From contig JAFGHG010000082.1 of NCBI GenBank assembly GCA_016939345.1, positions 1 to 14,745 on the forward strand: a DNA stretch of 14,745 bases, read 5' to 3'. Below are positions 7,340 through 14,014 of the stretch, piece by piece. Each line of letters begins with the position of its first letter. Within the stretch, counting starts at the first letter, position 1. The position numbers and the translations under genes were made by a program. The notes beneath the pieces were generated by a model, which was not told where the DNA came from, made no database searches, and saw only the letters and a list, made by a program, of their open reading frames with translations. Source of the DNA: Candidatus Omnitrophota bacterium. Its GTDB lineage: Bacteria; Omnitrophota; Gorgyraeia; Duberdicusellales; 4484-171.

Positions 7340-8590
7340 ATGGGGAAAACAATAATAGAAAAAATACTTTCCAGCCATGCCGGACGCAGCCTGATGGCCG
7401 GGGATGTGGGAATATGCAAGGTAGACTTTTGTTTCTCCCAGGACGGGACGACTTCTCTTGTTTTAGACAGTCTTGGTAAAGCCAAAAGAAAACTGAAAGA
7501 CTCTTCCAAATATGCCATGTTCATCGATCATAGCAGCCCCTCGCCTAACCTGGGGGTTTCAGAGGTTCATTCACGTATGCGTTCATTCTCTAAAACTAGT
7601 AAAAGCAGTTTATTTGACGTTGGCTGCGGAATATCTCATCAGCTGGTCCTTGAAGAGGGTATTGCTTTTCCCGGAGCTTTGGTTTTAGGGGCAGATTCGC
7701 ATACATCTACTGCTGGAGTGCTTTCTGCAGCAGCTTTTGGTGTTGGTTCTACTGACTTGGCAGTAACACTTATGACCGGAAAAAACTGGTTTAAAATCCC
7801 CGAAACCTATAAACTAATAATCAAAGGAAAACTGCCAAAAGGCGTTTACAGCAAGGATATAATACTCTATATAATCCATAGGCTTTCAGCTAATGGAGCA
7901 ACTTATAAATCAATAGAGTTTTACGGAAAGGTCATCGATGATCTTTCTTTTGATGCCCGCTGCACCATAACTAACATGACCATAGAATTCGGGGCAAAGT
8001 GCGGATTGATCCCCGCCGATAAAAAGACATTTGATTTCATAAAAAAACACGCGATTAAAAAAGGCAAATACATTTACGCTGATAAAGATTGTTGTTATGA
8101 GAAGGTGCTGGAATTTGACATTTCAAAACTTACTCCTTATATTTCTAAACCCCACAGCGTTGACAACGGAGCTAACGTAGAGGAGTTAAAGGCTATAAAA
8201 ATAGATCAGGCTTTCCTTGGAACATGTACCAACGGAAGGCTCGAAGATCTGGAGATAGCTGCTAAGATACTAAAGGGCAGGAAAGTCCACAAAGATGTCA
8301 AGCTGCTGGTTGCTCCGGCATCGCAAAGTATTTTCCTGAAAGCTCTGCAAAAAGGCTTAATAAAGACTTATATCGAGGCGGGAGCTGTTATTCTTCCCGC
8401 TGGCTGCGGGCCTTGCGTCGGGACTCATCAAGGGGTTCCTGCTGATGGAGAGGTGACTATCTCTACAGCCAACAGGAATTTTAAAGGAAGAATGGGTAAC
8501 CCAAACAGCTTTATTTATCTTGCTTCTCCGGCTACGGTTGCAGCCTCGTCCATAAAAGGCGAGATTGCTGACCCGAGGAAATTTCTTTAA
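7340..8590 (+). CDS. Aconitase-family hydro-lyase large subunit (LeuC/HacA type), substrate unresolved
   Basis: Large subunit of a two-subunit dehydratase/isomerase carrying a [4Fe-4S] cluster that moves a hydroxyl between neighbouring carbons of a malate-like acid. The cluster ligands are C296 (GTCTNGR) and C356 and C359 (AGCGPCVGTHQG). Other family marks are DHSSPSPN at 63-70, GADSHT at 117-122 and NRNFKGRMGNP at 378-388. The length of 416 residues fits the archaeal-type LeuC/homoaconitase group, shorter than the 460-residue enterobacterial LeuC. The motifs cannot separate isopropylmalate, homoaconitate, citrate or dimethylmalate enzymes. No leuA, leuB or homocitrate synthase lies in the window. 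The presumed partner at 9748 is separated by pilT. No Shine-Dalgarno is visible; the start lies 11 bp after the aminotransferase. Confidence 0.9.
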   Translation: MGKTIIEKILSSHAGRSLMAGDVGICKVDFCFSQDGTTSLVLDSLGKAKRKLKDSSKYAMFIDHSSPSPNLGVSEVHSRMRSFSKTSKSSLFDVGCGISHQLVLEEGIAFPGALVLGADSHTSTAGVLSAAAFGVGSTDLAVTLMTGKNWFKIPETYKLIIKGKLPKGVYSKDIILYIIHRLSANGATYKSIEFYGKVIDDLSFDARCTITNMTIEFGAKCGLIPADKKTFDFIKKHAIKKGKYIYADKDCCYEKVLEFDISKLTPYISKPHSVDNGANVEELKAIKIDQAFLGTCTNGRLEDLEIAAKILKGRKVHKDVKLLVAPASQSIFLKALQKGLIKTYIEAGAVILPAGCGPCVGTHQGVPADGEVTISTANRNFKGRMGNPNSFIYLASPATVAASSIKGEIADPRKFL

Positions 8591-8601
8591 ATGCTTGATT
8601 T

Positions 8602-8640
8602 TTTAAAGCTTGGGTGTTATTTATATATTAAGGCTTTAAA
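8602..8640 (+). repeat. 8-bp perfect inverted repeat upstream of pilT
   Basis: TTTAAAGC (8602-8609) and GCTTTAAA (8633-8640) are exact inverted copies separated by 23 A+T-rich bases; two more inward pairs (one G-U) can extend it in RNA. It lies in the 89-bp gap between the isomerase large subunit and pilT. It is too A/T-rich to be a convincing terminator and lacks a following T-run; an operator or chance are alternatives. Confidence 0.4.
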
Positions 8641-8679
8641 CCGATATTTTAATGTATATAATCTAAGGAGGATACCAAT

Positions 8680-9729
8680 ATGACTGATTTAAATTCCCTT
8701 CTTAAATTGACCCAGGACAAAAGAGCTAGCGATTTGCATCTTTCGGTAGGGAACCCTCCTGTTATCAGGGTAAACGGACAGTTGACTCTTACTGAATTTC
8801 CTCCTTTGACCCAGCAGACCGCAAAGACCTTAATCTACAATATGCTTAATGACGAACAAAAAGCTATTTTTGAACGCGATAAAGAACTGGATTTTTCTTT
8901 TGCTATTCCTAATATGGACAGGTTCAGGATAAACGTGCATCTGCAGAAAGGCTGTGTTGAAGCAGCCTTCAGGCGTGTACCTATGAGGATACCGACAATA
9001 GAACAGTTAGGTCTACCTGATGTCGTCTATGATTTCATGAACAGGCCTAATGGACTAGTCCTGGTCACCGGCCCAACAGGTACCGGTAAAAGTACTACCT
9101 TAGCGGCGATGGTCGAATACATAAATACCCACCGCAGCGAGATGATAGTCACTATCGAAGACCCTATAGAGTTTGTTTTTAATAATAAAAAAAGCATTAT
9201 AAAACAAAGAGAAGTGTATTCTGATACCCATTCGTTTCCTGAAGCTCTAAAACGTGTTTTACGCCAGGATCCTGATGTCATAGTAGTCGGAGAGATGCGT
9301 GATTTAGATACCATAGCTACCACTTTAACCGCAGCAGAAACCGGCCACCTGGTTTTGGCTACTTTGCATACTCCGGATTGCCCCCAGACAATACAAAGGA
9401 TAATTGATGTTTTCCCGCCTTACCAGCAGCGCCAGGTTATAATCCAGCTTGCAGAGTGTCTGCAGGGAGTGACTTCGCAGGTTTTGCTTCGCCGGGCAGA
9501 CGGAAAAGGAAGGGTATTGGCTACAGAGGTAATGGTTTCTACCCCGGGAATCAGGAATCTGATCAGAGAAGGTGATATCGCCCAGATACCTTCTTTGCTT
9601 CAAATGGGCGCGCAACACGGCATGCGGACCATGGATAAATGCCTTAAGACCCTTTATAAAAAAGGAATAATCACCAAAGAAGTCGCATTAACAAAAGTCA
9701 AAAGCGTTGTTGAGTTTGAGCAGCTTTAG
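8680..9729 (+). CDS. pilT: Type IV pilus retraction ATPase PilT
   Basis: Hexameric cytoplasmic ATPase that depolymerises type IV pili, driving twitching and DNA uptake. Visible are Walker A GPTGTGKST at 131-139, the Asp box TIEDPIEFVF at 158-167, Walker B DPDVIVVGEMRD at 197-208 with E205, the His box TGHLVLATLHT at 221-231, and the PilT-specific IRNLIREG at 291-298, which separates PilT from PilB/GspE. Length is 349 residues with no PilB-type N-terminal domain. After the His box the usual Asn-Ser-Ala-like segment reads TPDCPQTIQRIIDVFP. A strong AAGGAGG at 8665-8671 gives the start. No other pilus gene is in the window. The gene sits between two subunit genes of an aconitase-type enzyme, 18 bp before the second, so it is probably in the same transcript. 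Confidence 0.96.
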   Translation: MTDLNSLLKLTQDKRASDLHLSVGNPPVIRVNGQLTLTEFPPLTQQTAKTLIYNMLNDEQKAIFERDKELDFSFAIPNMDRFRINVHLQKGCVEAAFRRVPMRIPTIEQLGLPDVVYDFMNRPNGLVLVTGPTGTGKSTTLAAMVEYINTHRSEMIVTIEDPIEFVFNNKKSIIKQREVYSDTHSFPEALKRVLRQDPDVIVVGEMRDLDTIATTLTAAETGHLVLATLHTPDCPQTIQRIIDVFPPYQQRQVIIQLAECLQGVTSQVLLRRADGKGRVLATEVMVSTPGIRNLIREGDIAQIPSLLQMGAQHGMRTMDKCLKTLYKKGIITKEVALTKVKSVVEFEQL

Positions 9730-9747
9730 GTTGTTAGGAGCCAGGTT

Positions 9748-10251
9748 ATGCTTTATCAGGGAAGAGTTTTTAAATTCGGAGATAATATAAATACAGATTG
9801 GATTATTTCCGGTCGTTACAAATTCAAGATCACTGATATGAGCCAGTTAGCCCAATATCTCATGGAAGACCTGAGGCCTGGTTTTTATAATGAGCTTATC
9901 CCTAAGAAATCCATAATTGTAGCCGGAGAAAACTTTGGCATGGGCTCATCGAGAGAACAGGCTCCCTGGGTAATAAAAGAGGCCGGGGTGCTTTGTGTTG
10001 TGGCCAAGAGTTTTGCCCGTATTTTTTATCGTAATGCTTTTAACATCGGATTGGCGCTTGTTGAGGCTGATACTTCGCAATTAAACGAAAGCGATGAGAT
10101 AAATATAAACTTTGACAAAGGTCTTATTACCAGAGCCGGATCTTCTGAAGCTATTACTTTTAAACCCTGGGATGAATTTAGAAAAGAATTAGTCAATTGC
10201 CAGGGGATCATCAAGTATCTTCAGAAGCATAAGACTTTTGCTTTAAAATAA
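9748..10251 (+). CDS. Aconitase-family hydro-lyase small subunit (LeuD/HacB type), unusual specificity loop
   Basis: Swivelling small subunit expected to pair with the large subunit at 7340. The family core is clear: [16 protein letters not shown] at 5-20, [15 protein letters not shown] at 59-73 with the catalytic-serine segment GSSRE, and [16 protein letters not shown] at 87-102. The length of 167 residues fits the archaeal-type small subunit. The loop after the second strand, known to set substrate choice in Methanocaldococcus homologues, reads RYKFKITD at 23-30. From memory, the homoaconitase version is YLRT and an isopropylmalate version YLVY; this matches neither and appears one residue longer. 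The usual Cys before GSSRE is Met (M65), and the usual DTD is NTD at 15-17. AGGAG at 9736-9740 gives the start. Confidence 0.88.
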   Translation: MLYQGRVFKFGDNINTDWIISGRYKFKITDMSQLAQYLMEDLRPGFYNELIPKKSIIVAGENFGMGSSREQAPWVIKEAGVLCVVAKSFARIFYRNAFNIGLALVEADTSQLNESDEININFDKGLITRAGSSEAITFKPWDEFRKELVNCQGIIKYLQKHKTFALK

Positions 10252-10272
10252 TCACAGACCTAGAGATTTACC

Positions 10273-11514
10273 ATGCATGATTTAATAATTATCGGTACCG
10301 GCCCAGCCGGTATTTCCTGCGCTAAAGCTGCTTTAAAAGCCAACCTTAATACAGTTCTTATTGACCAGAGCGAGATTCTTTTTGGAGGTACTTGCCTGAA
10401 CCGTGGATGCATTCCTACAAAATATATGTTTAATGCAGCAAAAGGTAAATTTGTCTGGGGCGAGGCTTTAGCCGAGGTCCATAGACTGGTAGGAAGCATC
10501 AGGTCTTCGACTATTCAATTTTTTCAGAAACACGGTGTAGAGGTATTATGGGGGAAGGCCCGCTTTATTGATTCAAACAGTGTTGAGGTAGCCGGCGAGA
10601 CTGTAGTCGGAAAGTATGTGGTCATTGCTACAGGCTCGAGGCCTAAGCTTATTTTAGAGGATGAAAAAATAATTACTGCCGATGAGCTTTTTAAGATTAA
10701 AAATGTTCCTGAAAAGGTTCTTATAATCGGTGCCGGCTATATAGGACTGGAGATGGCATCTTTGCTGAATAGCTTCGGGACCTCTGTTCATGTAGTTGAA
10801 AAAGAAAAGCTGATACTTCCCGGTTTTGACCATTATCTGGCTAACAGGTTGAAGATAATGCTTCAGAAAAAAGGCATTAAGATTGAAACTGAAAAAAGCC
10901 TGCAGGACTGCAAATACGACAGCTATGACCTTATTATCTCTTCGATTGGAAGATCTCCTTATACCGAAGGCTTAGGTATTTCCAGCGCCGGTGTTTCTGT
11001 TGATGAAGGCGGGTGGGTGAAAACAGATGCTTATTTACGGACAACCGCTGAAAATATTTATGCTTGCGGTGATATTACCGGCAAAAAACTCCTTGCCTAT
11101 GTGGGCGAGGAACAGGCCAGGGTATGCGTGCATAATATTAAGAACGGCTCAAGCCTAAAAGAAAACTATAAAAATATACCTGAATGCGTGTTTACCCTGC
11201 CCAGTCTAGCTACCGTAGGCACACTCGAAGACGAGGCAAAAGCTAAAGCTTTAAATTATAAAATCATTCAGACTAATTTTTTAAAATACTCTTCCAGTTA
11301 CGTATATTCTGATTTGGATGGTTTTATCCAGTTGCTGATTGATGAAGACCAGGCCATAATAGGCTGCGGAATCATATCAAATTACGCGGCTGAGTTGATA
11401 AGCATTCCTGCCCTTTGCGTTAAAAAGAAGCTAAAATTATCCGATCTCAAAGAGCTGCTTTTAATCCATCCCACCATGTCTGAAATAATACCGCTGACCA
11501 TTTTAGAGGCCTAG
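10273..11514 (+). CDS. lpdA: Dihydrolipoamide dehydrogenase-like flavoprotein disulfide reductase (short form)
   Basis: Class I pyridine-nucleotide-disulfide oxidoreductase: FAD, a redox-active cysteine pair and NAD(P)H. Seen are the FAD site GTGPAG at 8-13, the disulfide C41/C46 in GGTCLNRGCIPTK, the NAD site GAGYIG at 153-158, the second FAD site YACGDITG at 263-270, and the dimer-interface catalytic pair H399/E404 in HPTMSEII. This set fits dihydrolipoamide dehydrogenase best. At 413 residues it is about 50 shorter than typical Lpd, much of the loss lying just after the disulfide. No E2, 2-oxo acid dehydrogenase or glycine-cleavage gene is nearby, so the partner is unknown; a related thiol reductase is possible. 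It starts 21 bp after the isomerase small subunit with only a weak ribosome-binding site. Confidence 0.75.
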   Translation: MHDLIIIGTGPAGISCAKAALKANLNTVLIDQSEILFGGTCLNRGCIPTKYMFNAAKGKFVWGEALAEVHRLVGSIRSSTIQFFQKHGVEVLWGKARFIDSNSVEVAGETVVGKYVVIATGSRPKLILEDEKIITADELFKIKNVPEKVLIIGAGYIGLEMASLLNSFGTSVHVVEKEKLILPGFDHYLANRLKIMLQKKGIKIETEKSLQDCKYDSYDLIISSIGRSPYTEGLGISSAGVSVDEGGWVKTDAYLRTTAENIYACGDITGKKLLAYVGEEQARVCVHNIKNGSSLKENYKNIPECVFTLPSLATVGTLEDEAKAKALNYKIIQTNFLKYSSSYVYSDLDGFIQLLIDEDQAIIGCGIISNYAAELISIPALCVKKKLKLSDLKELLLIHPTMSEIIPLTILEA

Positions 11515-11532
11515 ACTTAATAGCCCGAAGTA

Positions 11533-11569
11533 ATTTTTACCTTTCAAACATTACCTAAAAGGTAAAAAT
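11533..11569 (+). repeat. Perfect 12-bp inverted repeat downstream of the Lpd-like gene
   Basis: ATTTTTACCTTT (11533-11544) and AAAGGTAAAAAT (11558-11569) are exact inverted copies with a 13-base loop, starting 18 bp after the stop of the preceding gene. The loop holds another TTACCT (11551-11556). No T-run follows the right arm, so it is not a standard intrinsic terminator, though a transcript-stabilising or processing hairpin is possible. As DNA it could be an operator for a dimeric regulator. It lies about 85 bp upstream of the -35 box at 11654. Confidence 0.6.
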
Positions 11570-11601
11570 CATAAATTCAACTTCCTAGCTGGAAATGATA
11601 C

Positions 11602-11622
11602 CTTGCAGATTATACCTGTAAG
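11602..11622 (+). repeat. Small hairpin in the gap before the PagL-like gene
   Basis: CTTGCAG (11602-11608) can pair with CTGTAAG (11616-11622) in RNA, with one G-U pair and a 7-base loop. TTCC (11582-11585) may add an outer pairing with GGAA (11625-11628). It is the second foldable element between the Lpd-like gene and the promoter. It may be a 3' end structure of the upstream transcript or chance. Confidence 0.3.
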
Positions 11623-11653
11623 CCGGAAAATAGGTTAAGAATTGATTAAAGCA

Positions 11654-11682
11654 TTGACAGCAAGGTTTTTTATGTTTAAAAT
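11654..11682 (+). promoter_or_regulatory. Sigma-70-type promoter for the PagL-like / GNAT pair
   Basis: A perfect -35 box TTGACA (11654-11659) is followed after exactly 17 bp by TAAAAT (11677-11682), five of six matches to the -10 consensus. Transcription would begin near 11689, giving an untranslated leader of about 63 bases before the ATG at 11752. This is the strongest promoter match in the window together with the one at 14064. Confidence 0.7.
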
Positions 11683-11751
11683 AAATATATAGCTGCATGG
11701 GGTTCAATTAGTTATAAAATCTGGATTTAAGCATTGTTTAAAGGAGGGGTT

Positions 11752-12315
11752 ATGAGATTGTTTTTTGCATTTTCATTGTTTTTAATAGTATTTTCATTCA
11801 GTAGTGTCTATTGTCTGGAGCTTGATGGTATCGAAGTCTTAAGCGGTTTTTTTGAAGCCAACTTAAACGACCGCGATGATTATCAGGGCATACCTCTGCT
11901 GGTTTCATTTAATTATGATGCCAAGCCTGTTTTTGAAAAAATAGGCATTCGTACTGAGGGGAGATTGGAATTTTTGCTTGAACCCTTTGCTACTGGGATA
12001 ATAAGCCCTGAATCTAATGTGGAAGTAGGTTCGAATTTCCTCATGAAGTATGTTTTCCCTCTCTCTGATACATTCCAGCCCTACTTTAAAGGCGGTCTGG
12101 GCGCTTTATACATGAGCCAGAAAACAAATGAACAAAGCACTCAGTATAACTTTCTGCCTCAGGCCGGGGTGGGCTGCCATGTTTTTGTCAGAGATGATGT
12201 GGCATTGAGCATGGAATACCGCTATCGTCATCTTTCTAATAACAGCTTCGGCGGCAGAAACGGCGGCATAGACGCTAACATGGCTATGGCCGGATTATCA
12301 TTCTATTTTCAATGA
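11752..12315 (+). CDS. PagL-like outer-membrane beta-barrel (lipid A deacylase / acyloxyacyl hydrolase family)
   Basis: Likely an 8-stranded outer-membrane protein of the PagL family, which removes the 3-O acyl chain of lipid A. The ATG at 11752 is preferred over an upstream TTG (11734), because AAGGAGG at 11741-11747 directly precedes it and the signal peptide then begins MRLFFAFSLFLIVFSFSS. Cleavage is probably near residue 21. Alternating polar/aromatic strands follow. The C-terminal region EYRYRHLSNNSFGG carries the His-x-Ser-Asn signature (H160, S162, N163). The catalytic acid, Glu 12 residues after the Ser in characterised PagL, is aligned here with D174 in GGID. The mature part has 166 residues. 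Activity is inferred, not certain. The stop overlaps the next gene by ATGA. Confidence 0.75.
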   Translation: MRLFFAFSLFLIVFSFSSVYCLELDGIEVLSGFFEANLNDRDDYQGIPLLVSFNYDAKPVFEKIGIRTEGRLEFLLEPFATGIISPESNVEVGSNFLMKYVFPLSDTFQPYFKGGLGALYMSQKTNEQSTQYNFLPQAGVGCHVFVRDDVALSMEYRYRHLSNNSFGGRNGGIDANMAMAGLSFYFQ

Positions 12316-12773
12316 TACGCAAAGCCACTCTTGCCGATGCCGGAGATATCCATAATTTGATTAATTCCTGGGCAAAAAAAGGAAAAGTCCTTAAAAGACC
12401 TATAAACTATGTTTTTGAGCATCTTAGAGATTTTTGGGTTTTTATCGTAAACAATAAGATTATAGGTTGTTGTTCGTTAAATATCGTAGGCTGGCAGGAC
12501 CTGGCAGAGATAAAATCTCTTGCCGTAAAAGCCCAGTTTCACAGAAAAGGCATTGGCAGGAAATTAGTTCAGAAATGCCTTGAAGAAGCTGTTGTTTTAG
12601 GAGTAAAAGAGGTCTTTGCCCTGACTTTTGTCCCGGAATTTTTCAGAAAATTAGGATTTAAAAATATTGACAGGAAAAAATTACCTCATAAAATATGGAG
12701 TGATTGCATAAATTGCACTTATTTTCCTAACTGCCAAGAGCAGGCGATGATACTTAAACTAAAAAAAATATAG
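12312..12773 (+). CDS. GNAT N-acetyltransferase, short ArgA-like (N-acetylglutamate synthase type)
   Basis: Single-domain GCN5-related acetyltransferase of 153 residues. The acetyl-CoA site lies in AVKAQFHRKGIGRKLV at 71-86 (R78, G80, G82). EVFALTFVPEFFRKLGF at 100-116 is the typical motif B. The end, LPHKIWSDCINC followed by TYFPNCQEQAM, matches a signature I associate with stand-alone ArgA-type N-acetylglutamate synthases that lack the kinase-like domain. Its Cys triplet C132, C135 and C141 may bind metal. This would be the first arginine-pathway step (glutamate to N-acetylglutamate). No other arg gene is here, so another small-molecule or protein substrate remains possible. It starts inside the PagL-like stop codon (ATGA), so translation of the two is coupled. 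Confidence 0.72.
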   Translation: MIRKATLADAGDIHNLINSWAKKGKVLKRPINYVFEHLRDFWVFIVNNKIIGCCSLNIVGWQDLAEIKSLAVKAQFHRKGIGRKLVQKCLEEAVVLGVKEVFALTFVPEFFRKLGFKNIDRKKLPHKIWSDCINCTYFPNCQEQAMILKLKKI

Positions 12774-12837
12774 TCCGCTCTTTTCTTCAAATAGAAATCA
12801 AGATTTATTACTCAGCAAATTCCAGGGAGGTTTAATT

Positions 12838-14001
12838 ATGTTTCTTGTTGATTATCCTTTAACCGAAGATCAGAAAATGCTAAGAGAATTATGCCGCCAG
12901 ATAGCCGAGGAAAAAATAAGACCCCAATCAAAGGAGCTCGATGAAAAGGGAGAGTTTCCTTATGAAATAATGAAAATCTTATCAAAATCAGATCTGTTTT
13001 CTTTATGTATTCCTGAAGAGTTTGGAGGCATGGGCTCAGGCCTAATGGATCTTTGTATTGCCACTGAAGAGATATCAAGGGTTGATGGAGGCGTGGCCAC
13101 AGCATATGCTGCCTCCTTCTTGGGGATGTTCCCTATTTTAATGAACGGGACAAAAGAACAAAAGGAAAAGTATTTACCTGATATTGCTTCGGGAAAAAAT
13201 CTCTGTGCTTTTGCTTTAACTGAGCCCGAGGCTGGTTCTGACGCATCAGCGATAAAAACAACAGCAAAAAAACAAGGAAACAATTATATACTCAACGGCA
13301 CCAAACATTTTATAACCAACGGCGGAGATGCCCAGATATATATTGTGATTGCTGTTACTGATAAAGGCAAGGGGCCCAGGGGGATTTCTGCTTTTATCCT
13401 TGAAAAGGGCATGGATGGCTTTACTTTTGGCAAAAAAGAAGAAAAACTGGGAATAAGAGCTTCGACAACCGGTGAATTGATTTTTAACGATGTCAAAGTA
13501 CCTAAAGAGAACCTTTTAGGCGGCAAAGAAGGTCTAGGGTTTATAGCTACCATGAAGACTTTTGACCAGTCAAGGCCGGGTGTTGCTGCCCAGGCGGTCG
13601 GGATTGCCCAAGGCGCTTTGGAATTAGCTACTTCCTATGCTCATCAAAGGGTTCAATTTGATAAACCAATAAGCTCTTTCCAGGGTCTGCAATGGATGCT
13701 TGCTGATATGGCCACAAAGACTGAAGCTGCAAGAAGTCTTGTTTATAGTGTGGCTTCAATGGTCGACAGGGGCATAAAAAATGTCGGTGCGGCATCAGCC
13801 GCAGCAAAGATGTTTGCTTCTGATGTAGCGATGGAAGTTACGACTAACGCTGTACAGATTTACGGAGGTTTTGGGTATATGCGTGATTATCCGGTTGAGA
13901 AGTTTATGCGTGATGCAAAAATAACCCAGATTTATGAGGGTACAAACCAGATACAAAGAAGCATAGTAGCTTTGAACCTTATAAAAATGTATGCCAAATA
14001 G
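12838..14001 (+). CDS. Acyl-CoA dehydrogenase (short-chain/butyryl-CoA type)
   Basis: FAD enzyme introducing a trans-2 double bond into an acyl-CoA and passing electrons to electron-transfer flavoprotein. E367, in QIYEGTNQIQR, is the catalytic base at the position used by short- and medium-chain enzymes. ALTEPEAGSD at 126-135 and FITNGG at 158-163 line the flavin, R271 is in HQRVQFDKPI, and QIYGGFGYMRDYPVE is at 340-354. The 387-residue length is typical. GGAGG at 12826-12830 lies seven bases before the ATG. No etfA/etfB, enoyl-CoA hydratase or thiolase is in the window, so chain length and pathway (beta-oxidation, branched-chain amino acids or butyrate-type) are open. It is probably its own transcript or follows the GNAT gene, 64 bp away. 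Confidence 0.93.
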   Translation: MFLVDYPLTEDQKMLRELCRQIAEEKIRPQSKELDEKGEFPYEIMKILSKSDLFSLCIPEEFGGMGSGLMDLCIATEEISRVDGGVATAYAASFLGMFPILMNGTKEQKEKYLPDIASGKNLCAFALTEPEAGSDASAIKTTAKKQGNNYILNGTKHFITNGGDAQIYIVIAVTDKGKGPRGISAFILEKGMDGFTFGKKEEKLGIRASTTGELIFNDVKVPKENLLGGKEGLGFIATMKTFDQSRPGVAAQAVGIAQGALELATSYAHQRVQFDKPISSFQGLQWMLADMATKTEAARSLVYSVASMVDRGIKNVGAASAAAKMFASDVAMEVTTNAVQIYGGFGYMRDYPVEKFMRDAKITQIYEGTNQIQRSIVALNLIKMYAK

Positions 14002-14014
14002 GCTTTTTAGGTCA

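Noticed and set aside
8635..8662. Promoter before pilT: TTTAAA (8635-8640) with TATAAT (8657-8662)
   Set aside because: The -10 matches, but transcription would begin near 8669, inside the Shine-Dalgarno at 8665-8671, so it is unlikely to serve pilT.
6174..11514. Lysine biosynthesis by the aminoadipate route (isomerase pair plus aminotransferase plus ArgA-like gene)
   Set aside because: No homocitrate synthase, LysW, LysX or LysZ gene is present, and the aminotransferase looks aspartate-type; evidence is too thin.
11734..11751. TTG start extending the PagL-like protein by six residues
   Set aside because: The extension would be translated from the Shine-Dalgarno bases themselves, and the ATG at 11752 has ideal spacing and begins a clean signal peptide.
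11800..11820. Lipoprotein signal (Cys at residue 21 of the PagL-like protein)
   Set aside because: The residues before the Cys are Val-Tyr; a lipobox needs a small residue at -1, so ordinary signal-peptidase cleavage of a beta-barrel is more likely.
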